Shown in pieces: positions 1 to 8,229 of a stretch of 35,883 nt of DNA. This stretch comes from Streptomyces soli (GTDB lineage Bacteria; Actinomycetota; Actinomycetes; Streptomycetales; Streptomycetaceae): NCBI RefSeq assembly GCF_003999195.1, contig NZ_RJVR01000124.1, positions 1 through 35,883 of the forward strand, read 5' to 3'. Positions within the stretch are counted from its first letter, which is position 1. Every line of letters starts with the position of its first letter. A model generated the notes under the pieces. It saw only the letters and a program-made list of their open reading frames with translations, had not been told where the DNA came from and searched no databases. Both the position numbers and the translations under genes were made by a program.

Positions 1-1090
1 CGGCCGGGAGCACGGCGCCGGCCTCGGCGGCGAGCACGGTCAGGCGGTCGCCGACCCGGACGGCGAGCACCGGCTCGGCGGCCCGGGCGGCCGCCGCGTC
101 GACGCGTTCGGCGAGGAGGGTGACCGCTTCGGAGCCGGCCTCGGCGGATTCGGCGACCAGGATCCTCACGGGAGCGTTCAGCAGGTCCCCGTACAGGCGT
201 CCGGCGACCGTGCGGGCGTGCGCCGCCTCGCCGGCGAGCAGCATGCGCAGCAGGGCCGCGCCGAGCCGCTGTTCGGTGTCCTGTTGTACGCGGGACTGCT
301 CCAGGGACAGCGTGAGCAGGGCGACGGCCGCGTGCACGATGTAGCGGGCCGAGGTGTCCAGGCGCTCCTCGGTCCCGACCGCGAGGTACCCGCGCGGACG
401 GCGTCCCGTCCCCAGCGACTGCAGCTCGACGCGATCCTCCGTGCCCGCCGGACCGGCCACCGCCACGCTGGCCGGCGCCGGCTTGTCACGCAACCGGTCG
501 ATCTCCCCGGCAAGCCGCGCCGCCCGCCGCCCCGCCCACTCCGGCGCCGCCGCCAGCACCGCGCCCGAAGCGTCGTACAGCGCGGCCCAGCCGTCGAGGT
601 GCGCGGCGAGCCTGCCGAGCAGCGCGGTCGTCCCCTCCGGGGCCAGCGCGGCCTTCGTCAGATCGCGCTGCGCCTCGAAGCCCGCGGTCACCGCCCGGTA
701 CTGGTCGGCCGCGATCGCCGCCGACACCGCCTTGCTGATCGCGATGAACGGCGTCCGCCGCGGCACCTCCAACAGCGGCAAGCGGTGCTCGGCCGCCGCC
801 TCGACCAGTGCTTCCGGCACCGCATCGTGCGTCAGCCCCACCCCGAACCCGAGGCCCACCACCCCAGCGTCCGCGATCCGCCGCACGTACGCCTTCAGCA
901 CCCCCGGGTCATCGACCTCCAGCTTCAGCCCCGTCGTCAGCAGCAGCTCCCCGCCCTCGAGATACGGTCCCGGGTCGTCCAGCTCGCTGGTATGCACCCA
1001 CCGCACCGGCGCATCCAGCCGGTCGCCTCCGGCGAGGACCGTGAGCTTCAACGGGGTGCTGCGCAGCAGCGACGCAAGGGTAGGAGGCAC
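1..1090 (-). CDS. PucR-family transcriptional regulator, C-terminus beyond window
   Basis: The leftward frame starts at GTG 1090, with a GGAG eight bases upstream, and is open to the window edge (about 363 residues). The N-terminus reads PPTLASLLRSTPLKLTVLAG, followed by PVRWVHTSELDDP and GGELLLTTGLKL. This is the PucR N-terminal (purine catabolism regulator-like) domain, which reaches to about residue 120. The middle part resembles the GGDEF-like CdaR region. The C-terminal helix-turn-helix that defines the family would lie outside the window. It is a paralogue of the regulator at 15622-17280; both share a 'GGEL.LTTG' stretch. An ATG at 1095 gives a different frame that stops at once, so GTG is chosen. 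The target genes are not visible; its neighbour to the right is a same-strand ATPase gene. Confidence 0.85.
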   Translation of the reverse strand, partial: MPPTLASLLRSTPLKLTVLAGGDRLDAPVRWVHTSELDDPGPYLEGGELLLTTGLKLEVDDPGVLKAYVRRIADAGVVGLGFGVGLTHDAVPEALVEAAAEHRLPLLEVPRRTPFIAISKAVSAAIAADQYRAVTAGFEAQRDLTKAALAPEGTTALLGRLAAHLDGWAALYDASGAVLAAAPEWAGRRAARLAGEIDRLRDKPAPASVAVAGPAGTEDRVELQSLGTGRRPRGYLAVGTEERLDTSARYIVHAAVALLTLSLEQSRVQQDTEQRLGAALLRMLLAGEAAHARTVAGRLYGDLLNAPVRILVAESAEAGSEAVTLLAERVDAAAARAAEPVLAVRVGDRLTVLAAEAGAVLPA

Positions 1091-1490
1091 GGCATTTTCT
1101 CCAGGCTGGAGTGCGACTCACTCCGATTCTGCCTCACCGTACAGCCGCCCGTGCCGTCCCCTCCCCCACCCCGCCCCTCCCCGAAACCGGGCTCTCCCCC
1201 AAACCTCCGTTTGGGTGGGGGTCCTTCCCCAGCCTGGCGGCTGGGTGGGGGAGGCTGACACAACCCGCCCACGGACCCGCACCAAACGACGCACCCCTCC
1301 AGGGTCCAGGGGCAGCGCCCCTGGTTTCGGGAAGGGGCGGGGTGGGGGGTGGGGGAAACAACCCGCCCACGGGACCGCAGCCGCCGACGAACCACCCACC
1401 CGGCAGGGGCGCCGCAGCACCCCGGCCGGGCGAAGCCTGGGAGGCGCGTCCAACAATCGGGCACCGGCCGGGACTGGGGACGCCCCCCGC
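1091..1490. repeat. Gene-free 400-bp gap packed with G/C-rich inverted and direct repeats
   Basis: No coding frame here has Streptomyces-like codon use. A pyrimidine-rich stretch at about 1159-1188 (CCCCACCCCGCCCC core, then GAAACC) returns as an imperfect inverted copy at about 1323-1355. Between them sit two small hairpins with the same outer plan: CCCAAAC/GTTTGGG with loop CTCC near 1198-1216, and CCCAGCC/GGCTGGG with loop TGGC near 1229-1246, each followed by TGGGGG. A direct repeat ACAACCCGCCCACGG occurs near 1260 and 1358. The gap lies between the 3' end of the ATPase gene (stop at 1491) and the start of the PucR gene, so it may act as a bidirectional terminator-like block. Such mosaics are common in Streptomyces intergenic DNA. 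Confidence 0.75.
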
Positions 1491-3563
1491 TCAGGCGCGC
1501 AGATCCACCAGCACCGGCGGCGCGTGCTCGCCGTCCGTCGCGGTCAGGGAGAGGACCGCGTGGCCGGCCGGGACCGCGTGGGCCAAGTCGGACGCGGACC
1601 AGCGTTCGCGCTCGACGCGGCGGACGGTGACGGATTCCGTGGTGACCGCTTCGCCGGTGAAGAGCTTGCGGACGCCGCGGGTGGCGCGGCGGAGGAGGCC
1701 GCCGGACTGGTCCGGGGTGCGGGTGACGTCGCGGGCTTCGACCCAGGTGGTGCCCCAGGCTTCGGCGAAGCGCTTGCCGTCCCAGGTGGTGATGCCGGAG
1801 AAGACCATGCGGCAGCCGACGGCGCCGAGGAGGGCGGTGCGGAGGCCCTCGGGGACGTCGTCGAGGGTGCGGAGGGTGAGGACTGCACCGGCGTTGGCGG
1901 AGCGGAGCCGTTGCAGACCCCGGACGGCCTCAGCCGAGACGACGTGGGCGGCGTCGTCGAGGACGAGGCAGGCGAAGAGGGAGCGGTCGGTACGGCCGGT
2001 GACGGCGGCGGTGAAGTGGGCGAGGACGAGCCGGGCGAGGATGCGCGAGGCCTCGGCGTGGCCGCGTTCGGGGAGGTCGATGCGGACCCGTAGGGGATGT
2101 TCCAGGGTGCGCAGGGAGAAGGGCCGGGTCCGCCCGGTGACGTCGAAGAACCCGGCGAAAGCCGGGCGGTCGAGCAGGGCGATGCGGTCGGCGAGGAGGG
2201 ATCCTATGTCGCCGGGGCGCTCGGCCTGCCGTTCCCGGGCGTCGAGTTCGCGGGCCTGGCCGTGGGCGCCGGCGGTGTCGAGGGCGTCCCGCAGGACGGC
2301 GTAGGCGGTCGGGCTGCCGTCGAGCAGTTCGCGCAGCTCCGTGACGGAGGGGTAGCGGCCGTGCGCCGCGCGGTAGGGGCCCAGCAGCTGGCTCAGCGCC
2401 GTCGCGGCGCGCCGGGTGTCGGCCTCGGGGCCGTCGAGCAGGGCCTCGGCGAGCATGGCGGCGGCCTCGTCGGGATCGGTCGCACCGCCGTACAGGTCGA
2501 GGTCGTACGCGGAGCCGGGGTCGCCCAGCGAGATGACGACGTCGTACGCCTCGGCAGGCCCGAGGTCCGCACCGGCACCCGTGACGGCGACCACGGCGGC
2601 CGTGCCGGACAGCGCCTGCAGGCTCAGCGACTCGACGACGGGCCGGACCAGGTGCCGCGTCTTGCCGGATCCCGGTGGGCCCACGGCGAGCAGCCCGGTG
2701 CCGAGCAGCGTCGGGTCGAGGGCCAGCCCCGCGCCCTGGTGCTCGTACGGATTGCGCTCGTCGGCGAGGGCCAGCCCGATCCGTACCTGCGCGGTCAGCA
2801 GATCGTGCCGGGCCGCCCGGACCGGCAGGTCCCGCGCCCCGGACGGGTGGGCGCACGCGGCCGCACCCTGCCGCAGCACGGCGTCCGTGAACGCCTCGAC
2901 GCGCCCGAAGCCCCAGGCCCGCCGCAGCCGGGCGTAGTCGACGTCGCCCATCCGCCCGGCCCGGATCTCCGCCGCCAGCCGGTCGGCCGCCGCGTTCTGC
3001 CCGGCCGCCCGCAGCTCGGGCCACTCCACCGGGTCGAACTGCTGCGCCGCCGGGCCCTCGTGCGGGGCGGGGTCGGTGACGGCGCCGCGAAGGAGCGGGG
3101 CGATGTATCGGCGGATGAGCTGCGGCCAGTTGCCCGCGCGGCCGAAGACCTTCACCAGCAGGACGAACACCAGCAGCCATACGACATTGCTGTAAACCTT
3201 GTAAGCATCGCTGTGGTAGTCGTTCCACGAGTCCGGGGTGATCCAGCCGAGGATGTCCCACAGCGGGATGTAGCCGTTGTAGAGCATCGACAGCAGCAGC
3301 AGCGCGCACAGCAGCGACAGCAGCGCGCCCCCGATCAGCCGCCGGTCGGGCAGCCGGTCCGGGTCGCGCGGCGGACGCGGGACGTGGCCGTAGGCGAAGA
3401 TGCCGGGCGCCGGGCGGTGCCGGGGAGTGCGGAGCCAGGTCTCCATCGCGGTGGGCGGCGCGGCCTGCGGCATGGGCGGCGGCCCGGCCGGCCGGGGCAG
3501 CATGGGGGGAGGAGCAGGAGGAGGGTTGGTCTTACGCGACTCGTACGCACCGTCGACGTCCAT
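1491..3563 (-). CDS. Membrane-anchored VirD4/TraG-like ATP-binding protein
   Basis: It encodes 690 residues from ATG 3563. The N-terminus (about 1-60) is rich in Pro/Ala and cytoplasmic-looking. Two membrane segments follow at about 77-96 and 126-140. A soluble ATPase domain carries Walker A GPPGSGKT at 295-302 and a Walker B-like strand LFACLVLDD at about 529-537. The layout (N-terminal membrane anchor, then a RecA-like motor) is that of type IV coupling proteins and related DNA or protein pumps, but no relaxase or other secretion gene is nearby. A GTG at 3605 is an alternative start. A candidate promoter at 3608-3635 would leave that start at or before the transcript's 5' end, so ATG 3563 is preferred. 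It is divergent from gabT. The cellular role is unknown; the family call is moderate and the ATPase call strong. Confidence 0.75.
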   Translation of the reverse strand: MDVDGAYESRKTNPPPAPPPMLPRPAGPPPMPQAAPPTAMETWLRTPRHRPAPGIFAYGHVPRPPRDPDRLPDRRLIGGALLSLLCALLLLSMLYNGYIPLWDILGWITPDSWNDYHSDAYKVYSNVVWLLVFVLLVKVFGRAGNWPQLIRRYIAPLLRGAVTDPAPHEGPAAQQFDPVEWPELRAAGQNAAADRLAAEIRAGRMGDVDYARLRRAWGFGRVEAFTDAVLRQGAAACAHPSGARDLPVRAARHDLLTAQVRIGLALADERNPYEHQGAGLALDPTLLGTGLLAVGPPGSGKTRHLVRPVVESLSLQALSGTAAVVAVTGAGADLGPAEAYDVVISLGDPGSAYDLDLYGGATDPDEAAAMLAEALLDGPEADTRRAATALSQLLGPYRAAHGRYPSVTELRELLDGSPTAYAVLRDALDTAGAHGQARELDARERQAERPGDIGSLLADRIALLDRPAFAGFFDVTGRTRPFSLRTLEHPLRVRIDLPERGHAEASRILARLVLAHFTAAVTGRTDRSLFACLVLDDAAHVVSAEAVRGLQRLRSANAGAVLTLRTLDDVPEGLRTALLGAVGCRMVFSGITTWDGKRFAEAWGTTWVEARDVTRTPDQSGGLLRRATRGVRKLFTGEAVTTESVTVRRVERERWSASDLAHAVPAGHAVLSLTATDGEHAPPVLVDLRA

Positions 3564-3607
3564 TCGCCCGCTGCCCCTCGCATTCGTACACTCACGCGCC
3601 GACACTC

Positions 3608-3635
3608 AATGTAGTGGACCTGTCCGTCGCGTCGA
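3608..3635 (-). promoter_or_regulatory. Candidate promoter for the ATPase gene
   Basis: On the minus strand a -10-like TACATT (3608-3613) is preceded by TCGACG (3630-3635) at 16 bases. Initiation near 3601 would give a leader of about 38 bases to ATG 3563. The -35 match is partial; this is a motif call only. Confidence 0.35.
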
Positions 3636-3734
3636 AGACGACGTCGCCAGTGCGCCCTATCGGAGTGTGCGGGTCCGGAAGGCGTCCGCTTAGCCTGCGA
3701 GACAAAAGCCCACGTTCGAAGGAGTACGACCGCC

Positions 3735-5099
3735 ATGACCGAACTGGCCCAGGAGCGCCGACTCGTCACGTCCATTCCCGGTCCGAAGTCGCAGGAGCTG
3801 CTGGCCCGCAAGTCGGCGGCGGTCGCGAATGGCGTCGGGGTGACGCTGCCGGTCTTCGTCACGCGCGCCGGTGGTGGCGTGCTGGAGGACGTGGACGGCA
3901 ACTCGCTGATCGACTTCGGGTCCGGCATCGCCGTGACGTCGGTCGGCAACAGCGCGGAGGCGGTCGTGCGCCGCGCGTCCGCGCAGCTGGCGGACTTCAC
4001 CCACACGTGTTTCATGGTGACCCCGTACGAGGAGTACGTGGAGGTCGCCGAGCACCTCGCCGAGCTGACCCCGGGTGACCACGCCAAGAAGTCGGCGCTG
4101 TTCAACTCCGGCGCCGAGGCGGTGGAGAACGCGGTGAAGATCGCCCGCGCGTACACCAAGCGCACGGCGGTCGTGGTCTTCGACCACGGCTACCACGGCC
4201 GTACGAACCTCACGATGGCGCTCACCGCCAAGAACATGCCGTACAAGGAGGGCTTCGGCCCCTTCGCGCCCGAGGTCTACCGGGTGCCGCTGGCCTACCC
4301 CTACCGCTGGCTGACCGGCGCCGAGAACTGCGCGGAGGAGGCGGCCACCCAGGCGATCGACCAGATCACCAAGCAGATCGGTGCGCACAACGTCGCGGCG
4401 ATCGTGATCGAGCCCATCGCGGGCGAGGGCGGCTTCATCGAGCCCGCCAAGGGCTTCCTGCCGCGCATGGCGGAGTTCGCGAAGGAGAACGGCATCGTCT
4501 TCGTCGCGGACGAGATCCAGACCGGCTTCTGCCGCACCGGCCAGTGGTTCGCGTGCGAGGACGAGGGCATCGTCCCGGACCTGATCACCACCGCCAAGGG
4601 CATCGCGGGCGGTCTGCCGCTGGCCGCCGTCACCGGCCGCGCCGAGATCATGGACGCCGCGCACCCGGGCGGCCTGGGCGGTACGTACGGCGGTAACCCG
4701 GTGGCGTGCGCGGGTGCGCTCGGCGCGATCGAGACGATGAAGGAGCTGGACCTGCCGGCCAAGGCGCGGCGGATCGGCGAGATCATGCTGGGCCGGCTGC
4801 GCGGGATCCAGGAGAAGTTCGAGATCGTCGGCGATGTGCGCGGCCGTGGCGCGATGATCGCCATCGAGTTGGTCGAGCCTGGGCCCCTCCTGCCCGAGGG
4901 CGGGCGAGGAGGGCGCACCAAGACCCCGAACGCGGCCGCCGCCGCCGCGCTGGCGAAGGCCTGCCACGCCGAGGGCCTGGTGGTCCTGACGGCGGGCACG
5001 TACGGCAACGTGCTGCGCTTCCTTCCGCCGCTGGTGATCGGCGAGGACCTGCTCAACGAGGGTCTCGACATCATCGAGGAAGCCTTCACCCGGCTGTGA
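3735..5099 (+). CDS. gabT: 4-aminobutyrate aminotransferase (GABA transaminase)
   Basis: This 454-residue class III, PLP-dependent aminotransferase moves the amino group of GABA to 2-oxoglutarate, giving succinate semialdehyde. Visible family marks are FNSGAEAVENAVK (cofactor phosphate loop), FDHGYHGRT, VADEIQTGFCRTG (the Asp that contacts the PLP ring nitrogen) and TTAKGIAGGLPL, where Lys288 forms the Schiff base. An AAGGAG ribosome site lies about ten bases before ATG 3735. Length is normal apart from an unusual insert at residues 384-394, encoded by a palindromic G/C-rich repeat (separate entry). It completes the putrescine/GABA route whose earlier enzymes lie between 8 and 26 kb. No succinate-semialdehyde dehydrogenase is recognised beside it, although several aldehyde dehydrogenases are present. 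Confidence 0.93.
   Translation: MTELAQERRLVTSIPGPKSQELLARKSAAVANGVGVTLPVFVTRAGGGVLEDVDGNSLIDFGSGIAVTSVGNSAEAVVRRASAQLADFTHTCFMVTPYEEYVEVAEHLAELTPGDHAKKSALFNSGAEAVENAVKIARAYTKRTAVVVFDHGYHGRTNLTMALTAKNMPYKEGFGPFAPEVYRVPLAYPYRWLTGAENCAEEAATQAIDQITKQIGAHNVAAIVIEPIAGEGGFIEPAKGFLPRMAEFAKENGIVFVADEIQTGFCRTGQWFACEDEGIVPDLITTAKGIAGGLPLAAVTGRAEIMDAAHPGGLGGTYGGNPVACAGALGAIETMKELDLPAKARRIGEIMLGRLRGIQEKFEIVGDVRGRGAMIAIELVEPGPLLPEGGRGGRTKTPNAAAAAALAKACHAEGLVVLTAGTYGNVLRFLPPLVIGEDLLNEGLDIIEEAFTRL
4885..4913 (+). repeat. Palindromic G/C-rich repeat inside gabT
   Basis: Arms CCCTCCTGCCC (4885-4895) and GGGCGAGGAGGG (4902-4913) pair with one unpaired base. The element encodes residues 384-394 of GabT (PLLPEGGRGGR). 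It uses A-ending codons (CGA, GGA) that are rare in the rest of the gene. It lies in a C-terminal loop between the IAIELVEPG strand and the TKTPNAAAA helix, and looks like an in-frame insertion of a dispersed repeat. Confidence 0.55.
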
Positions 5100-5218
5100 C
5101 CGTGACTCTGAGTGATTCTCACTTCGGCGAGGAAGTCGGTGAAGAAGGTGTGCGGGCCTGATGGCGGACCCGCGCATAGTCCCCCGGGCGCCACTTTGGT
5201 GACGTACGGTTTCGACAG

Positions 5219-6070
5219 ATGGAAGAAACACCCCGTCTGCGGAAGTCCGTGGGCGACACTTTGCCGGTGACTCCCCATCACCGGTACCGCAGTGCACTCG
5301 CGCACAACAGCGCCGAAGCCGCAAGCCTCGGCACTCCTCGCCGATCGGTCGGCCGCCCGTCCCAAACCCCCCGGGACGAGCGGTGCGGCGATCGCTCCGG
5401 CCGCCTCGGAACTCTCCCCCCTGTTCCGGGGCGGCCGACTTCTTCCCTGATGCTTCTCCTGCTTTACGTGACGTTCTTCGGGCTGCTCACCTGGCAGGAG
5501 GCTGTACGCGGCCCCCTGCTGGCCCTCGACCCGGACCTGCGCACGGCGATCGCCGGGCCGTCCGTACGGCCCGAGGGCACCGTCTTCACGCACTACGTCG
5601 CCAAACTCGGCAACATCGAGGCGGCCGTGCCCGTACTGGGCCTGGCCCTGGTCTTCGCGTGGTGGCGCGGGCGGCGGTGGCGGCCCGTGGTCGCGTACGC
5701 ACTGGCGATGGCGGCCATACCGCTGATCGTCAGCCCGCTGAAGGCCGCGATCGGACGTGACGGTCCCGGCTCCCTCACCCTCGTCCCCGGCTACCCCGGC
5801 CTCTTCCCCTCCGGCCACGCGGCGACCGCCACGCTGGCGTACGGCGCGGCCACCTTGCTGGTGCTGCCGTACGTGGCGCGAAAAGCAGCACGGCGGCTGC
5901 TGGTCGCGGCCGCCGTGCTGCTCAATACCGGGGTGGGCGTCGCCCTGGTGTACTGCGGCTACCACTGGCCGCTTGATGTGCTGGGGAGCTGGCTGCTGTG
6001 CGGCGCCCTGCTCACGGGCGCCGCACTCGCCGTCCGGGGCTTCAGGAGTTCGTCGGGAAACCCAGGTTGA
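5219..6070 (+). CDS. PAP2-superfamily membrane phosphatase, start uncertain
   Basis: The confident part begins near residue 78 (MLLLLYVTFFG, ATG 5450). It holds about five membrane spans and the phosphatase core: KAAIGRDGP (motif 1), LFPSGHAATATL (motif 2, His) and VYCGYHWPLDVLGS (motif 3, His and Asp). Members dephosphorylate lipid phosphates or pyrophosphates at the membrane face. Motif 1 has Gly-Pro where KX6RP has Arg-Pro, and the Arg usually six residues before the motif 3 His is Leu, so this is a divergent subfamily. Residues 1-70 show weak G/C bias at third positions and no good ribosome site precedes ATG 5219, so the true start may lie as late as 5450. The 3' end overlaps convergent mmsA by 29 bp. 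Confidence 0.75.
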   Translation: MEETPRLRKSVGDTLPVTPHHRYRSALAHNSAEAASLGTPRRSVGRPSQTPRDERCGDRSGRLGTLPPVPGRPTSSLMLLLLYVTFFGLLTWQEAVRGPLLALDPDLRTAIAGPSVRPEGTVFTHYVAKLGNIEAAVPVLGLALVFAWWRGRRWRPVVAYALAMAAIPLIVSPLKAAIGRDGPGSLTLVPGYPGLFPSGHAATATLAYGAATLLVLPYVARKAARRLLVAAAVLLNTGVGVALVYCGYHWPLDVLGSWLLCGALLTGAALAVRGFRSSSGNPG

Positions 6071-7547
6071 TGCCGCCGTGGGACGGGTCCAGCCAGCGCT
6101 GGGTGACCGCCTTGCCGCGGGTGAAGAACTTCACGCCGTCCTCGCCGTAGGCGTGGGAGTCGCCGAAGAGGGACGCCTTCCAGCCGCCGAAGGAGTAGTA
6201 GGCCACGGGGACCGGGATCGGCACGTTGATGCCGACCATGCCGACTTCGACCTCGTGCTGAAAGCGCCGGGCGGCGCCGCCGTCATTGGTGAAGAGGGCC
6301 GTGCCGTTGCCGTAGGGGTTGGAGTTGATGAGTTCCAGCCCCTCGTCGTACGAGAAGACGCGGACCACGGAGAGCACGGGGCCGAAGATCTCGTCGTTGT
6401 AGATGGACTGGCCGGGCTTGACGTTGTCGAAGAGCGTCGGGCCGAGCCAGAAGCCGTCGGCGGTGCCCTCCCCGGAGATGGGGTGCTTGCGGCCGTCGAT
6501 GACCAGGTCGGCGCCGTCCGCGACGCCCGCGTCCAGGTACGAGGTGACCTTGTCGCGGTGGACGCCGGTGACCAGCGGGCCCATCTCGGAGTCGCCGTTG
6601 CAGCCGGGGCCGACCTTGAGGGTGGCCACGCGCTGCTTGATCTTCTCGATCAGCTCGTCGCCGACCGGGTCGACGGCGACCAGCACCGAGACCGCCATGC
6701 AGCGCTCGCCCGCCGCGCCGAAACCGGCGTTGACGGCGGCGTCGGCGGCGAGGTCGAGGTCGGCGTCGGGGAGGACCAGCATGTGGTTCTTGGCGCCGCC
6801 GAGGGCCTGGACGCGCTTGCCGTACCGGGTGCCCGTCTCGTAGACGTACCGGGCGATGGGCGTGGAGCCGACGAAGGAGATGGACTTGACGTCCGGGTGC
6901 TCCAGGAGGCGGTCGACGGCGACCTTGTCACCGTGCACGACGTTGAAGACGCCGTCCGGGAGTCCGGCGTCCTTCCACAGGCCGGCGATGAAGTTGGCGG
7001 CCGAGGGGTCCTTCTCGGAGGGCTTGACGATCACGGTGTTGCCCGCGGCGATGGCGATGGGGAAGAACCACATCGGCACCATGGCGGGGAAGTTGAAGGG
7101 CGAGATGATGCCGACGACGCCGAGCGGCTGGCGGATCGAGTAGACGTCGATGCCGGTGGAGGCCTGCTCGGTGAAGCCGCCCTTGATGAGCTGCGGGATG
7201 CCGCAGGCGTACTCGACGACCTCGATACCGCGGGCGACCTCGCCCAGGGCGTCGGAGTGCACCTTGCCGTGCTCGGCGACGATGATCGCGGCCAGCTCGT
7301 CCCGCTTGGCGTTGAGTAGCTCGCGGAAGGCGAAGAGCACCTGGGTGCGCTTGGCGATCGAGGCGTCGCGCCAGGTCTTGAAGGCGGCGGCGGCCGCGCC
7401 GACCGCCTGGTCGACCTCGGCGATCGATGCGAAGTCCACCTGACTGGTCACGGCTCCGGTAGCCGGATCGTACACGTCGCCACGGCGCTCGGCGGTGCCG
7501 GTCCATGTCTGTCCGGCGATCCAGTGCGTGATGTGCTTGTCGGTCAC
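6042..7547 (-). CDS. mmsA: CoA-acylating methylmalonate-semialdehyde dehydrogenase
   Basis: The 501-residue aldehyde dehydrogenase oxidises methylmalonate or malonate semialdehyde to propionyl- or acetyl-CoA, the last step of valine, inositol and beta-alanine breakdown. Marks are GIISPFNFPAMVPMWF, IVKPSEKDP, the nucleophile in GAAGERCMAVS (Cys283) and ALGGAKNHMLV, where Asn stands in place of the general-base Glu of ordinary ALDHs, as is usual in this CoA-dependent class. The GTG start at 7547 overlaps the stop of a decayed upstream gene as GTGA, and GGAAGG lies upstream. Translational coupling to that gene was probably the ancestral state. Nearby aminotransferases could supply malonate semialdehyde from beta-alanine; that link is inference. 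Confidence 0.92.
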   Translation of the reverse strand: MTDKHITHWIAGQTWTGTAERRGDVYDPATGAVTSQVDFASIAEVDQAVGAAAAAFKTWRDASIAKRTQVLFAFRELLNAKRDELAAIIVAEHGKVHSDALGEVARGIEVVEYACGIPQLIKGGFTEQASTGIDVYSIRQPLGVVGIISPFNFPAMVPMWFFPIAIAAGNTVIVKPSEKDPSAANFIAGLWKDAGLPDGVFNVVHGDKVAVDRLLEHPDVKSISFVGSTPIARYVYETGTRYGKRVQALGGAKNHMLVLPDADLDLAADAAVNAGFGAAGERCMAVSVLVAVDPVGDELIEKIKQRVATLKVGPGCNGDSEMGPLVTGVHRDKVTSYLDAGVADGADLVIDGRKHPISGEGTADGFWLGPTLFDNVKPGQSIYNDEIFGPVLSVVRVFSYDEGLELINSNPYGNGTALFTNDGGAARRFQHEVEVGMVGINVPIPVPVAYYSFGGWKASLFGDSHAYGEDGVKFFTRGKAVTQRWLDPSHGGINLGFPTNS

Positions 7548-8114
7548 GGCAGACCTTCCTCTCTTAGCCTGCCGCCAGTCTCGCCAGCCGGTGACGGCCC
7601 CACAAGCACCAACGTGTCGGTGGTGGGCCCGGAGCCTTTACATGTCGTCGCGGTCGTCACGGTCGTCATGCCGTCGTGTTCGGCGAGCCGCTCGGCGGCC
7701 TCGTGCATGGCCAGCTCCAGCAGCACCGGGTCCGTCAGATGCCTGGTGCCGTCCGGCGGGACCAGCCACCGCACCCCGCCGGTGGCCCGGCCGGGGTAGG
7801 AGACGACGATCCAGGTGCCGGCGCCGGCCGTGCGGACGCCGGTGGCGATCCAGCGCGCGGCGGTGCCGGGCGGCACGAAAAAGCCCATGCGGGAGTCGGC
7901 GAGTACCGGGCCCGGCCGGACCATCGTCCCGGGTGAGGACGTCGAGGGTCGGACAGTCGAGCTCGCCGGTGAGGGTGAGGACGTCTCAGAGCCCGCCGGC
8001 GGGCAGGAGCGTGACCCCGACGGGGTTGCACTCCCACTCTCACCGGCAGGTCTCGGGCTCGGGCGCCACGGAAACCAGCCAATCGACCGCACTCTTCGCA
8101 CCGGCGCCGGCCAT
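7544..8114 (-). pseudogene. Decayed small conserved gene upstream of mmsA (two in-frame TGA, one frameshift)
   Basis: A very good ribosome site (CGGAGGT, seven bases before ATG 8114) starts a frame MAGAGAKSAVDWLVSVAPEP that stops at TGA 8040-8042. Past it the same frame keeps strong third-position G/C bias (EWECNPVGVTLLPAGGL), meets a second TGA at 7986-7988, and goes on (DVLTLTGELDCPTLDVLTRD). Near 7907-7920, around a GGGCCC run, the coding signal moves by one base. It continues as GPVLADSRMGFFVPPGTAA and WLVPPDGTRHLTDP to a TGA at 7544, which overlaps the mmsA start. All three lesions would be repaired by TGA to TGG twice and removal of one base. The parts resemble a conserved Streptomyces hypothetical protein of about 190 residues; I cannot name its function. 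Confidence 0.75.
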
Positions 8115-8229
8115 GCCGGTACCTCCGATCGTCCGTGTCGATTCATTTGCTCTCACACGGAGGAGAGGGGGCAGAGCGCGGATCCTTACGCGGGTTGTGA
8201 CTTTTGGTTGGGTGACCTCGGTCGCAAGG

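Noticed and set aside
218..1258. Long rightward open frame (346 codons) opposite the PucR gene
   Set aside because: Its product is Arg/Gln/His-rich low-complexity, has no family motif and is a mirror of the true leftward PucR frame in high-G/C DNA.
1491..3563. Integrated conjugative element around the TraG-like ATPase
   Set aside because: No integrase, relaxase, replication gene, attachment site repeats or tRNA nearby, and the base composition matches the neighbours.
5105..5125. Small AGTGA-TTC-TCACT hairpin after gabT as terminator
   Set aside because: A five-base stem with low G/C in this genome is too weak to call.
3690..5324. Long leftward frame opposite gabT
   Set aside because: It covers a clear aminotransferase on the other strand; the predicted protein is Asp/Arg/His/Leu-rich with no recognisable fold.
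8040..8042. UGA as a selenocysteine or Trp-recoded codon
   Set aside because: No adjacent SECIS-like hairpin is evident, the apparent residue is Trp, a second UGA follows and a frameshift is also present; a decayed gene explains all three.
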